From positions 1 to 64,000 of the forward strand of contig DFNX01000002.1 of the NCBI GenBank assembly GCA_002376235.1: DNA of 64,000 nucleotides, given 5' to 3'. A program made the position numbers and the translations under genes. Numbering within the stretch: the first letter of the stretch is position 1; each line of letters opens with the position of its first letter. This document shows positions 43,221-50,972 of this stretch, one piece after another. The notes beneath the pieces are model-generated. The model did no database searches and was not told the DNA's origin. It worked only from the letters and a program-made list of their open reading frames with translations. The DNA comes from Neorhizobium sp. UBA3556. Lineage in GTDB: Bacteria > Pseudomonadota > Alphaproteobacteria > Rhizobiales > Rhizobiaceae.

Positions 43221-43639
43221 TCCTCGACCTTCGATTTCTGGCCGGGGTGGCCGTGGGCACCACCCTTGGCTTCTTGATCAACCCTGAAGCAGCGGAGAAG
43301 GCAGGGATCGACATTCAGTCCATAAAGAGGACTATGCCTGTTATTGGTTCTTCTCCAGCCGAGCCGGTCAAACAAGCTGATTGGCCAACCAACGAACACG
43401 CGAAACGGGAGCTGTTCCGGTTTGCGATGTGGGACTTTGAGACATTTGGGCCGAAGTCTGAGATTTTGATCACAAGGTGCATCAGCATCGACCAGCTTTC
43501 ATTGGCATGCGAAATGCGCGTGAAGCTGAGCTGGATCTCCGAAGAAAGAACGGTCGAAGGCGTTTTTCAATCCAGCGCCCACAGCTGGAACCTGATCGCT
43601 GCGAAAGCCGTGAACAGGAATGCTCCCACTGGATCTTGA
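43217..43639 (+). CDS. Membrane-anchored hypothetical protein of the virC-like operon
   Basis: 140 residues from a TTG that overlaps the preceding stop (TTGA). The N-terminus LDLRFLAGVAVGTTLGFLI is a single hydrophobic anchor; the rest (ELFRFAMWDFETFGPKSEIL, MRVKLSWISEERTVEGVFQS) looks like a compact alpha/beta domain. No family recognised. Translational coupling to the VirC2-like gene suggests a part in transfer. The TTG start is supported only by the frame and the overlap. Confidence 0.6.
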   Translation: MILDLRFLAGVAVGTTLGFLINPEAAEKAGIDIQSIKRTMPVIGSSPAEPVKQADWPTNEHAKRELFRFAMWDFETFGPKSEILITRCISIDQLSLACEMRVKLSWISEERTVEGVFQSSAHSWNLIAAKAVNRNAPTGS

Positions 43640-43750
43640 GGTGATGGACAACGCGCCCTGAGTTGCGGATTTTATATCGAGGAGATCAGCATCCTGGCAT
43701 TCATTCCCCCCACTTTTGTTAGGGCTTTGTAACTGGCGCGCAGGATGACA

Positions 43751-43765
43751 GTGCCTTAATGGCAC
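43751..43765. promoter_or_regulatory. Operator-like inverted repeat upstream of the XRE gene
   Basis: GTGCC-TTAAT-GGCAC, about 57 bases before the chosen start codon, followed by a related half GGTGC. A likely autoregulatory site for the HTH protein. Confidence 0.5.
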
Positions 43766-43821
43766 GTTATGGTGCGTGATATCTGCCACAGGCGGATTTG
43801 GGGACTGAGGGAATACCGACT

Positions 43822-44436
43822 GTGCGGAATCTATCCGACTATATCAAATCAAGGGAACTGGTTGAGACTACAGATCCAGATTTCCAGAGACCCTTGTACC
43901 GCAAGGAGGGATTCGACGGCATAGTCAGCTTCGGCGAGATCGACGCAAAACTTTCCGCATTCCTACTCGACGAACGCGCGAAAACTGGTCTGACCCAGAG
44001 TGATTTCGCGACCCTGGCTGGTCTCGCTCGAGTGGTCTACAGCCGCTACGAACTGAACATTTCGCGACTGACCGTCTCTCGAATGATTCACCTTTCCGAG
44101 CTCCTTGGGTTCCTGCCGATGCAGATGATTCATGCCGCAGCACCTCATCTGTACGGTAAAAATCCTGAAGAGGCCGATGATCGGGTTGAACTCTTCAGAC
44201 TCATTCATGACCTCCCGCATGACACCATACGCAGTTTGATCGGTATAGTTGGCCAACTGACGCCTAAGGATGTTCTTGAAGCTCGGCAAAAAGCGGAAGC
44301 GGAGGCCGAAGCACAAGCTGAGGCCGAACGCCAACGACTGACTAGAAAAGCGGCGAGAGTCAGCAGGAAAGGCCGTCCCCCTGGCCGGCCACCAGGTCGA
44401 AAATCATCCAAGGTCGATACCCCGACAGACGATTGA
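43822..44436 (+). CDS. XRE-type HTH protein with AT-hook-like tail
   Basis: About 204 residues. The HTH lies at about residues 60-115: FLLDERAKTGLTQSDFATLA, then GLARVVYSRYELNISRLTVS. A helical region follows, then a strongly predicted coiled coil (EARQKAEAEAEAQAEAERQR). The end KGRPPGRPPGRKSSK repeats the RGRP-like core of AT-hooks. GTG 43822 has GAGGGA upstream; a TTG at 43798 is an alternative. It lies between the transfer operon and repABC and is convergent with repC, so it may set transfer or copy-number genes. That role is inferred. Confidence 0.8.
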   Translation: MRNLSDYIKSRELVETTDPDFQRPLYRKEGFDGIVSFGEIDAKLSAFLLDERAKTGLTQSDFATLAGLARVVYSRYELNISRLTVSRMIHLSELLGFLPMQMIHAAAPHLYGKNPEEADDRVELFRLIHDLPHDTIRSLIGIVGQLTPKDVLEARQKAEAEAEAQAEAERQRLTRKAARVSRKGRPPGRPPGRKSSKVDTPTDD

Positions 44437-44485
44437 AGAACGGAAAGGGCCGTCAAGTGATGGCCATTTAGGAACGCGTCGTCCC

Positions 44486-45724
44486 TCACCCCGTTTTCCG
44501 ATCGCTGTTCGCATTTGCACGCATCAGCGACATCAGCATCGGTCCCAGTCCGAACTCCCCTCCCCTCGCCCGGCGCGTGAGATCGCGGAGATATCCACCT
44601 GCCGAATTGATATGCCCTGCCCTCTCCAAGATTGCAGCCATGGCAACCGCCGCGTTCTCCGGCCCCATCACCTCGCAAGCCTCCTGGTAAGCCGACGGGC
44701 TAACACCAAGCATTGATCGTACCACCACCGCGGCGCCCATCAGCTCGCGCCAATGGGAGATCGTGCCGCCGGGCCCGTAGTCCGAAATCTGCGGGCAGGC
44801 TTTCAGGACCATCGACAGCGGGAACGCCTTCATCTGTTCCGGCTTTGCCAATGGCTGAGCAACCGCTTTGGCTGCTACTTCCAGCTCGACGGCTCCGCCC
44901 TGCTCTTTTCCAGAGCTAGGTTCAAGTTCATAGATGGATTCGGGTTTTGAATTCTGTATGTGACAGCCATTTTGAACAGCATTGCTGTCCATATTCTGAG
45001 AATCTAACTGATTTTCCAGAAGGTTGAGGATTTCGGTGCGCAAAAGCTGCATCTCATCGAGGATTGCCTCCACCTGGCGACGGTCAGGATTGCGGGGAAG
45101 TCGGCTGACAATGCCGACATACATGTCTTCGATGGCTTCCCAGTCGCCGTCAGCCCCCTCCTCCATCGCGGCGGAAATTAGCTTGCGTACATCACGCCGG
45201 CAGATAGTCAGCGCCTCTTTGGCTCGTCTGAACTGCAGGCGCTCGGCAGCGACTTCCTGTGCCAGGCCTGCAAGTTCCGCAGCGCGAGCCAAAAGTGGAG
45301 AAAGATCGAATCCAAAGGCCTGCTCGATATCGCCACCCTTGTCCCGGTGAGCGTAGCGCTTGCCGTTCGGACTATCCTTGCGCTGGATGAGCCCGGCTTC
45401 GACCAAGGCAGCCAAATGCCGCCGCAAGGTCGTTCCGGTAATGCCGTGCGCTCTGACAGACAGCTGGGCATTGGATGGAAAGACCACCAATCCACTATCG
45501 CAGTTGAGCTCGCTCTCTGGATAAAACGTCAGCAATGCGTCCAGCACAGTCAGCGCCCTGTCCTGGAGGCCAAGGCGTTCACGGACCTCACAGGCGTCGC
45601 GAAACACTTTCCATTTTTCGACTGGGCGGTTTGGTTTCGTCTCGGACGTCTGAAGCTGTCTCTTCACGAGAGCAAGCAACGCCGGCCGCCGCCCAAAAGG
45701 CGTCGTCACATTTCCACTTTGCAT
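44486..45724 (-). CDS. repC: RepC replication initiator of the repABC operon
   Basis: 412 residues with the RepC family start TPFGRRPALLALVKRQL, the N-terminal winged helices (HGITGTTLRRHLAALVEAGL, FGFDLSPLLARAAEL) and the typical C-terminal end SAGGYLRDLTRRARGGEFGL. RepC initiates replication at an oriV normally inside its own coding sequence. ATG 45724 with GAAGG upstream is preferred to the TTG at 45739. An antisense RNA gene lies just upstream. Confidence 0.95.
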   Translation of the reverse strand: MQSGNVTTPFGRRPALLALVKRQLQTSETKPNRPVEKWKVFRDACEVRERLGLQDRALTVLDALLTFYPESELNCDSGLVVFPSNAQLSVRAHGITGTTLRRHLAALVEAGLIQRKDSPNGKRYAHRDKGGDIEQAFGFDLSPLLARAAELAGLAQEVAAERLQFRRAKEALTICRRDVRKLISAAMEEGADGDWEAIEDMYVGIVSRLPRNPDRRQVEAILDEMQLLRTEILNLLENQLDSQNMDSNAVQNGCHIQNSKPESIYELEPSSGKEQGGAVELEVAAKAVAQPLAKPEQMKAFPLSMVLKACPQISDYGPGGTISHWRELMGAAVVVRSMLGVSPSAYQEACEVMGPENAAVAMAAILERAGHINSAGGYLRDLTRRARGGEFGLGPMLMSLMRANANSDRKTG

Positions 45725-45782
45725 TATCTCAGCCTTCAATAAGGCAAAAGAAGACTGCTCACCAAATTGGCGCCCTAGACTC

Positions 45783-45870
45783 TTGACTGGGATTCGGGGA
45801 AATGCGATTCTCTAGTTGCTACACGATGAGAAGGGCTTCCACGACGGCGACGTTTTGGGGGCCTTTTTCT
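45783..45870 (+). ncRNA. Counter-transcribed RNA (incompatibility RNA) between repB and repC
   Basis: On the strand opposite to repC there is a promoter TTGACT (45783-45788), 17 bases, GATTCT (45806-45811). A terminator follows: the arm at 45828-45840 pairs fully (with G-U pairs) with 45857-45869 and is followed by T runs. The RNA would be about 50 nt from near 45818. Such ctRNAs repress repC in repABC plasmids. Confidence 0.75.
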
Positions 45871-45899
45871 TTTGCGGGTCTGGTCTCCTGGTTTCACAA

Positions 45900-45921
45900 G
45901 TGATTGTCAGCTGACAATCAC
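45900..45921. promoter_or_regulatory. parS: parS-like 22-bp perfect palindrome next to the repB stop
   Basis: The core is ATTGTCAGCTGACAAT, perfectly palindromic over 22 bp, close to the repABC parS pattern GTTnnnnGCnnnnAAC. A second copy of the 16-bp core lies upstream of repA at 48274. It is the likely RepB-binding centromere site. Confidence 0.75.
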
Positions 45922-45922
45922 G

Positions 45923-46921
45923 CTAATTGTCTGTTTGAGAAGAATTTTCTCGTTCGAACTGTTCGACGAGATCGCTCATCTTAGCGTCAAGGAACTCTGC
46001 GAACGCTCTTGATGTAACAGTGATTTTTGAGCCTTTTGACGTCCGCTCAACAGCTGCCAGAACAAGCCCCTTCCGAGTGCGAATCTGTCCTCGACCATTG
46101 TCTTTCGAAGCTTTCGGTGCCTGACCGCTTAGCCAGAGACGCGTAAATCTCTCGTTTGAATCAATTGATGTGAACTCGGCCTCGCCAATCGCTTCAGTGA
46201 TCCTTCCGTAAGCTGCCTTGTCCTTCAAGAGATCGGCAAACGCCAACCAGCGAGGTCGCCCCACCTTTGCGGCTGGCCCTATCGCGAGGATTATTTGTTC
46301 TGGGATAGCGTCAGCAACTTGCAAAAGACGGGAAATTTCAGGTTTGTCCACTGACAGAACCTGGGAAATCCTGTCCCGGTCAAAACCATGCAGCTCGAGA
46401 TGTTTCGCAAAGAGGGCACGCTCTATGAAGCTGAGATCGACGCGGGGACCGTTTTCTTGCCCTTGTGCGACGATCAGTTCATCGTCCGAAAGTTGGCGCA
46501 CGATTGCCTTGATTGGGCGATCCAGAATTACCGCCGCACGCAATCTTCGATGGCCATATGCCGCCTGATAGTGGTTTTCCTTTGTTGGATGCGGACGAAC
46601 TAAGATGGGAACTTGCTGTCCGCTTTCCCTCATGGACGAAATGAGTTCTTGCAGGGCGGGATCATGGTCAGTCGGGATACGATCCCGAATGAACGAGGCT
46701 TCGATTTGAGCGGGACTTAGCTCGACAACTTTATCACCAGCTGCAAGCGCGGTGCGAAGCTCCTTCGCAGCGGCGGCCTCATCACCGAGTCGACCGAGTG
46801 AGAGGTTCATAGCTCGAACGGCCCCAGCTGGCTTGTGTGGAGGCTGCGCTTGAACGGGCGACTTGGTTGAATCGCTCGCAGACGAGCTCACCATGTTCTT
46901 CAGGATATCGCGGCCTTTCAT
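45923..46921 (-). CDS. repB: RepB partition protein (ParB family)
   Basis: 332 residues starting MKGRDILKNMVSSSASD. The ParB N-domain is visible as IRDRIPTDHDPALQELISSM, GQQVPILVRPHP and AYGHRRLRAAVIL, followed by the HTH region FDRDRISQVLSVDKPEISRL. It binds parS and stimulates RepA. ATG 46921 overlaps the repA stop (ATGA). The earlier ATG at 46933 is unlikely. Confidence 0.95.
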   Translation of the reverse strand: MKGRDILKNMVSSSASDSTKSPVQAQPPHKPAGAVRAMNLSLGRLGDEAAAAKELRTALAAGDKVVELSPAQIEASFIRDRIPTDHDPALQELISSMRESGQQVPILVRPHPTKENHYQAAYGHRRLRAAVILDRPIKAIVRQLSDDELIVAQGQENGPRVDLSFIERALFAKHLELHGFDRDRISQVLSVDKPEISRLLQVADAIPEQIILAIGPAAKVGRPRWLAFADLLKDKAAYGRITEAIGEAEFTSIDSNERFTRLWLSGQAPKASKDNGRGQIRTRKGLVLAAVERTSKGSKITVTSRAFAEFLDAKMSDLVEQFERENSSQTDN

Positions 46922-48135
46922 GCACGCCCCCATGAACTCTTCAGCAGGTTCTCAACTTCCAAATTGACTCCGTCCATCGCTTCCACGGCGCGATCATATG
47001 TCTGCCGATTCATTGACTCTCGCGCCGCTTCATAAATTGTCTGCTTCGACAGGCCCGCATCAGAGATCGCAGTTGATTTCACCATCATTGATGTAAGGAC
47101 GCGTTCGCCAAACAAACTTCGCAAGAAGGCAACGATTTGCGCTTGGGGGCCGTCGTTCGGCTCGTACCGTGTGACGAGATATCGCATCCAATCGTATTCG
47201 AGATTGCCACCTGCTTCCTTGACCACGGAGAGAAGATCAGAGGTCATAGCCAAGAACTGGTTCATTGATGCCACGTCCAGCATCTGAGGGTGAACTGTTA
47301 TCAACACCGCAGTTGCCGCGCACAGCGCTGACAGCGTCAAAAATCCCAGAGTTGGCGGGCAGTCTATGACAACGACGTCATAGCGATCGGAAAGATCGCT
47401 TAACGCCTTCCCTACCCTGAGAAAGAACATGTCGGTCTCCGAGCTGCTGCGCTCGGCAAGAGCCCTAGGGGTGTCGTGCTCAAATTCATGCAATTCGAGA
47501 TTGCCCGGGATCAGATCAAGTCCAGGGAAATAAGTCTCCCGAACCACCTCCCCTACTGGACGGCGAAGCTCATCATATCGGATAGCTCCGAATAGCGTCT
47601 CGTTTTCGCCAACATCGAATTCCGGCTGATATCCAAGCATGGCTGACATCGACGCCTGAGGATCAAGGTCGACAGCAAGCACACGATAGCCACGGAGCGC
47701 CAGATACTGAGCGAGATGCGTTGACGACGTCGTCTTACCAGATCCGCCCTTGAAGTTAGTAACTGCTATGACCTGCAGGTGGTCCCCTTCACGGCGTCCA
47801 GGAAGATACGCGGGTTTAGTCTTTCCCAGGATGTGTCGGATCGTGTTGATCTCCGACAGAGAAAAGGTTCGGCGACCACCCGCTGTCTTCTCGGACGTGA
47901 CCGAGTCCTCCTGTGAAGCCAGGTGCCGGACATAGCTGTCGGTCACGCCAAGCAACTTTGCAGCTTCGGTACTACTGAAACGCCTCAACGCTTTTTGTTC
48001 GTCAGGTGAAAACAGACGCGCTGATAGTTCCTGCAGATTGCTGCTGAGTTTTGCAGAATCATCGGCAATAGTTTTATCAATCGAAACGCGTTCGATTTTT
48101 TCGATCCGGCTGATTTTCGCGGTCTTATTCGCCAT
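46918..48135 (-). CDS. repA: RepA partition ATPase (ParA family)
   Basis: 405 residues. The N-terminal HTH (STEAAKLLGVTDSYVRHLAS) is followed by deviant Walker A TNFKGGSGKTTSS near residue 130, VLAVDLDPQASMSAML and YDVVVIDCPPTLGFLTLSAL. RepA segregates the plasmid with RepB/parS and represses the operon. Likely operators lie just upstream (48163-48227). Confidence 0.96.
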   Translation of the reverse strand: MANKTAKISRIEKIERVSIDKTIADDSAKLSSNLQELSARLFSPDEQKALRRFSSTEAAKLLGVTDSYVRHLASQEDSVTSEKTAGGRRTFSLSEINTIRHILGKTKPAYLPGRREGDHLQVIAVTNFKGGSGKTTSSTHLAQYLALRGYRVLAVDLDPQASMSAMLGYQPEFDVGENETLFGAIRYDELRRPVGEVVRETYFPGLDLIPGNLELHEFEHDTPRALAERSSSETDMFFLRVGKALSDLSDRYDVVVIDCPPTLGFLTLSALCAATAVLITVHPQMLDVASMNQFLAMTSDLLSVVKEAGGNLEYDWMRYLVTRYEPNDGPQAQIVAFLRSLFGERVLTSMMVKSTAISDAGLSKQTIYEAARESMNRQTYDRAVEAMDGVNLEVENLLKSSWGRA

Positions 48136-48162
48136 TCACGGTAAACCCGATAATTCGCTGCA

Positions 48163-48227
48163 ATTTGCGCAAATGATCTCATGGCGCGTCTATCCGTCAA
48201 GCAGTTTTTGGTTAACGCAAATTAACC
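48163..48227. promoter_or_regulatory. repA leader with two inverted repeats (probable operon operator)
   Basis: ATTTGCGCAAAT (48163-48174, perfect palindrome) and GGTTAA-CGCAAA-TTAACC (48210-48227) share the CGCAAA core. They precede repA, where RepA normally represses its own operon. Confidence 0.55.
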
Positions 48228-48273
48228 TCTTAGACCAAGAGAAAGATATGATTGGATTCAATGGCTTGATCCA

Positions 48274-48289
48274 ATTGTCAGCTGACAAT
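48274..48289. promoter_or_regulatory. parS: Second parS-like palindrome, upstream of repA
   Basis: ATTGTCAGCTGACAAT, identical to the core of the site at 45900-45921. Placed about 140 bp before repA. Confidence 0.75.
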
Positions 48290-48352
48290 CAGCAGACATT
48301 ATAAAACGCGCTCTTGGATCTGATTGCCCCGACTAACTAGAATCAGTCTGCA

Positions 48353-48381
48353 GCGGCGAGTTAGGGCATCGAACTCGCCGC
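48353..48381. terminator. Perfect 10-bp hairpin between ardC and repA
   Basis: GCGGCGAGTT, nine-base loop, AACTCGCCGC. It could stop ardC transcription before repABC, though no T run follows. Confidence 0.5.
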
Positions 48382-48404
48382 AATCACAGGAACGGAAGAT
48401 GCGA

Positions 48405-49295
48405 CTAACTTCTCGGATGGCAATCCGTTGAATTCGCGAGATTCAGAGTTCGCAGATAGTCAGCGACTGCCTGAGCCTTTGCGGCGGCAGTGATGACTGC
48501 ACTTGAATCCTGCTTGAGCACCTTGAGCCAGTTTTCAACGTAAGTCGCGGTGTTGTCTCGCGGATCATGCTCGATGCCAAGATCGGCGCAGACGAACGCG
48601 GCTGAGATCTCGGCAACAAGCTCCTCCATGGCGTAGGCCTCACTGCCGAACCGCCCACTCAGGTCACGGCCCAAACGTGCCTTTGCACCACTCCAATGAG
48701 AAATTTCATGAAGAACCGTGCTGTAAAGGTGAACCTCGCTGAGGAACCGGCCTCGATCCGGCATCAGAATGTCATCGGAACCAGGGCGATAGCAAGCCTG
48801 CTTGCCGCCGTAAGTGATCTTTGCGCCAGTGCGGTCTATGAAGGATTCGACGTTTTCGAGAACTGGAACGGGATCCATTGGCACATCCTCGGCCGGGCTT
48901 TTGAAGCAGTCAGGCAGGTTTTCGATCTGCTCGACGTTGAAGACGGTGTAGCCCTTGAGATAGGGGACTGCGCGATCGTCCGCCTCCTGCTCCTTCGGCG
49001 TGAAGGTGCCGGACTTGACGACGAGGGTTCCTTGGTCGCCCTTGCGGACCTGAGCGCCAAGCTCCTGAGCCTGCCGGTAAGTCATCCATGTGTTTTCGTC
49101 GTAGCCGGCGAGTTGCCCGGAGAGCCACAGCATGACCACGTTGATGCCGCGATAGGCTTCGCCGGAGGCACGCAGCGGCGTAGCCCACCTGCGGCTGTTT
49201 CCGCGCCATGGCCGGATCCAAGGCTTGGTGCCGGCCTCGAGCTGCTGAATGATGGTGTCGGTGATCCGCTGGTAGGTGTCCTTTACGCTCTGCAT
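48405..49295 (-). CDS. ardC: ArdC-like antirestriction protein
   Basis: 296 residues starting MQSVKDTYQRITDTIIQQLE, with PWIRPWRGN and GEAYRGINVVMLWLS, the N-terminal single-strand DNA-binding domain. The C-terminal zincin-like domain has HEISHWSGAK and AMEELVAEISAAFVCADLG, supplying His and Glu metal ligands. ArdC shields incoming DNA from host restriction after conjugation. AGGAGACGG precedes ATG 49295. About 220 gene-free bases separate it from the Fic toxin gene. Confidence 0.92.
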   Translation of the reverse strand: MQSVKDTYQRITDTIIQQLEAGTKPWIRPWRGNSRRWATPLRASGEAYRGINVVMLWLSGQLAGYDENTWMTYRQAQELGAQVRKGDQGTLVVKSGTFTPKEQEADDRAVPYLKGYTVFNVEQIENLPDCFKSPAEDVPMDPVPVLENVESFIDRTGAKITYGGKQACYRPGSDDILMPDRGRFLSEVHLYSTVLHEISHWSGAKARLGRDLSGRFGSEAYAMEELVAEISAAFVCADLGIEHDPRDNTATYVENWLKVLKQDSSAVITAAAKAQAVADYLRTLNLANSTDCHPRS

Positions 49296-49516
49296 CGCCG
49301 TCTCCTGTTCGTTGGTTGACGGCAAAGATCCGAAGATAGCGAAACGAGCCCATGCACCCGTAGGGCCGCAACGGAGTGTAGGACCGCGCAAGCGGTTGAA
49401 TGGGTGAGGGGCTATCGTAGTTTGTCCGTCAAACCATCCAACGGACAGGAGAGGGCGCTGAGCGTAGGCACCCCGGCCGACGATACGGGCCCTCACTGCA
49501 GCGACAGGGCCGCAGA

Positions 49517-50593
49517 TCAGCGCTCTCGGTCGTCTTGGTCGCGGTTTCGCTGGCGATCGGCAAGCTGCTGCGCTTCGATAGCCTTAAGCTCGGCATTGAT
49601 GTGCTGCGACTGAGGCTCTTGGGCCTTTTGCTGACCTGGCTGCGAATGGGCATCTTGGACCTGTTCCGGCCGACCCAAAGTCTTGAAATCAGATCGAGCG
49701 GTGAACTTAACTTCCTCGTCGTCAGGAGGCATCCGCTCGGGGAGATCAGCACGATCTACGGCCACAATCCCCTTTTCGGTCACGAGGCTCGCTACTCGAT
49801 TGTCATGGCCGAGAACCTGGCCTTCGATCACTTCGCCCTGGCGGGCCGTGCGGATATTGTGCTCGAACGGTTTCTCGCCAGCCTGCTCAAGATCGGACAT
49901 GGCACTGCGGATCGCCTCGCGGCGGTTAGGATCCATTGCATCCTGGATGAGGTGCTTCATCGCCGGACTGGACGGATCATTCGTGGTCTCAATGGATGCC
50001 TCGATCATGCGAGGTTTGGTGATGACGGTCAGATCGATGTCATGCCCATAGGTGCGGCCCAATAAGACCACCAGAGCTTCGTTTGCCCTTCCATTGCCTT
50101 CGCGAAAGGCATGAACATAGTTCAACTCAGATAGGACGTGAGCGGCCTTCTCGGCGAATTGCTCGGGTGTGGCGACTCGCAAGCCCTGAACGTCTCTAGC
50201 AGGCCTGAGCGCCTCGTTGAGACCCATCTCGATGCGCGAGCCGGGGAGGAAAGTCGTATCGCCCTTCGAAAGCCCGCCTACTGGCTCTACCCGATGCCCA
50301 TCGACGACAGGACTTTCATTGCGTGTGTGTCCTGCCCATTCATAGATATCTTGAAAGATGTAGCCGTGCAGAGCCTTCAGATGCGCTGCGTCGTGATTAC
50401 CGGTAGGGCCTTTTCCCTCGGCCAGCTCCGTAATCCTTGAGTCCGTAATCGCGTACTCGGCTTCGCGCAGTTCTGAATAGCTCCTGATATTGAGCTTGTT
50501 CTTCAGAACATCCTTGTAATCCTCATCCTCTGACGTGTTGGGATAGGTGTAGGAGCCTTTGGCTTCATCATCGCGGGCCAAGCGAAACCTCAT
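49517..50593 (-). CDS. Fic domain toxin (VbhT-like) with arginine-rich secretion-type tail
   Basis: 358 residues. SYTYPNTSEDEDYKDVLKNK opens the Fic domain. LKALHGYIFQDIYEWAGHTR and the Fic motif HAFREGNGRANE (about residues 160-171) follow, then an OB-like segment (GEVIEGQVLGHDNRVASLV) and a Gln-rich charged end. Usual Fic AMP-transferases have HPFREGNGRxxR; here the last Arg is Glu. The final residues ADRQRNRDQDDRER closely resemble the relaxase tail. The ATG follows directly after a hairpin plus T-run and has no clear ribosome site. The antitoxin gene is 53 bases upstream. Confidence 0.88.
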   Translation of the reverse strand: MRFRLARDDEAKGSYTYPNTSEDEDYKDVLKNKLNIRSYSELREAEYAITDSRITELAEGKGPTGNHDAAHLKALHGYIFQDIYEWAGHTRNESPVVDGHRVEPVGGLSKGDTTFLPGSRIEMGLNEALRPARDVQGLRVATPEQFAEKAAHVLSELNYVHAFREGNGRANEALVVLLGRTYGHDIDLTVITKPRMIEASIETTNDPSSPAMKHLIQDAMDPNRREAIRSAMSDLEQAGEKPFEHNIRTARQGEVIEGQVLGHDNRVASLVTEKGIVAVDRADLPERMPPDDEEVKFTARSDFKTLGRPEQVQDAHSQPGQQKAQEPQSQHINAELKAIEAQQLADRQRNRDQDDRER

Positions 50594-50595
50594 GC

Positions 50596-50624
50596 AAAAA
50601 GGCCGCCTGAGTTCACAGGCGGCC
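50596..50624 (-). terminator. Intrinsic terminator between antitoxin and Fic toxin genes
   Basis: Perfect 9-bp stem GGCCGCCTG/CAGGCGGCC with a six-base loop, followed on the minus strand by TTTTT and then, two bases later, the Fic start codon. It should attenuate toxin expression relative to antitoxin. Confidence 0.75.
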
Positions 50625-50646
50625 GCTACAAATGTCTAGGTGATGA

Positions 50647-50853
50647 TCAAGGCCGCTTGAATCGGGCCAGCATCTCTTGGCGCATTTCCTCGGAAGTGAT
50701 GTCCCCCGCGACGTAGCGGGCCTTCGCTTCTTCCAAGACCGGGTCACCGGTGTAACCCTGCCGCATATTCGCAGCGCGTGCCTGATCTGAAGCCTTCTTC
50801 CGTGCTGCAACAGCTTCCGGAGAGCGATCGGGGCGAGGGGCATGAACGTTCAT
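50647..50853 (-). CDS. VbhA-like antitoxin of the Fic toxin
   Basis: 68 residues. The segment from DQARAANMRQG to the C-terminus aligns without gaps to what I recall of Bartonella VbhA (ARNALASQRLEG...), including GDP, the following helix and the ending MLARFKRP. The inhibitory motif (S/T)xxxE(G/N) is ANMRQG here, so both the Ser and the Glu are replaced. GGAG precedes the ATG. It lies upstream of the toxin, the usual antitoxin-first order. Confidence 0.8.
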   Translation of the reverse strand: MNVHAPRPDRSPEAVAARKKASDQARAANMRQGYTGDPVLEEAKARYVAGDITSEEMRQEMLARFKRP

Positions 50854-50887
50854 TGGCAGAGCCTCCAGTTACTGTTCCACTTAGCAC

Positions 50888-50932
50888 AAAAAGAGCCGAA
50901 TATCCAGCGAACGCGGGGTAAGCGGCTCTTTT
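50888..50932. terminator. Bidirectional terminator-like hairpin
   Basis: AAAAAGAGCCG (50888-50898) pairs with CGGCTCTTTT (50923-50932). A second stem, GCCCGATC/GATCGGGC, lies at 50942-50960, right after the DUF736 gene. Together they separate DUF736 from the antitoxin gene. Confidence 0.65.
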
Positions 50933-50972
50933 ATGGTGGGAGCCCGATCAGAGATCGGGCCTCCCAGAGCGA

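Noticed and set aside
49517..49900. BID secretion domain in the Fic protein, as in Bartonella VbhT
   Set aside because: The C-terminal part is too short and shows an OB-like segment and a Gln/Arg-rich tail instead.
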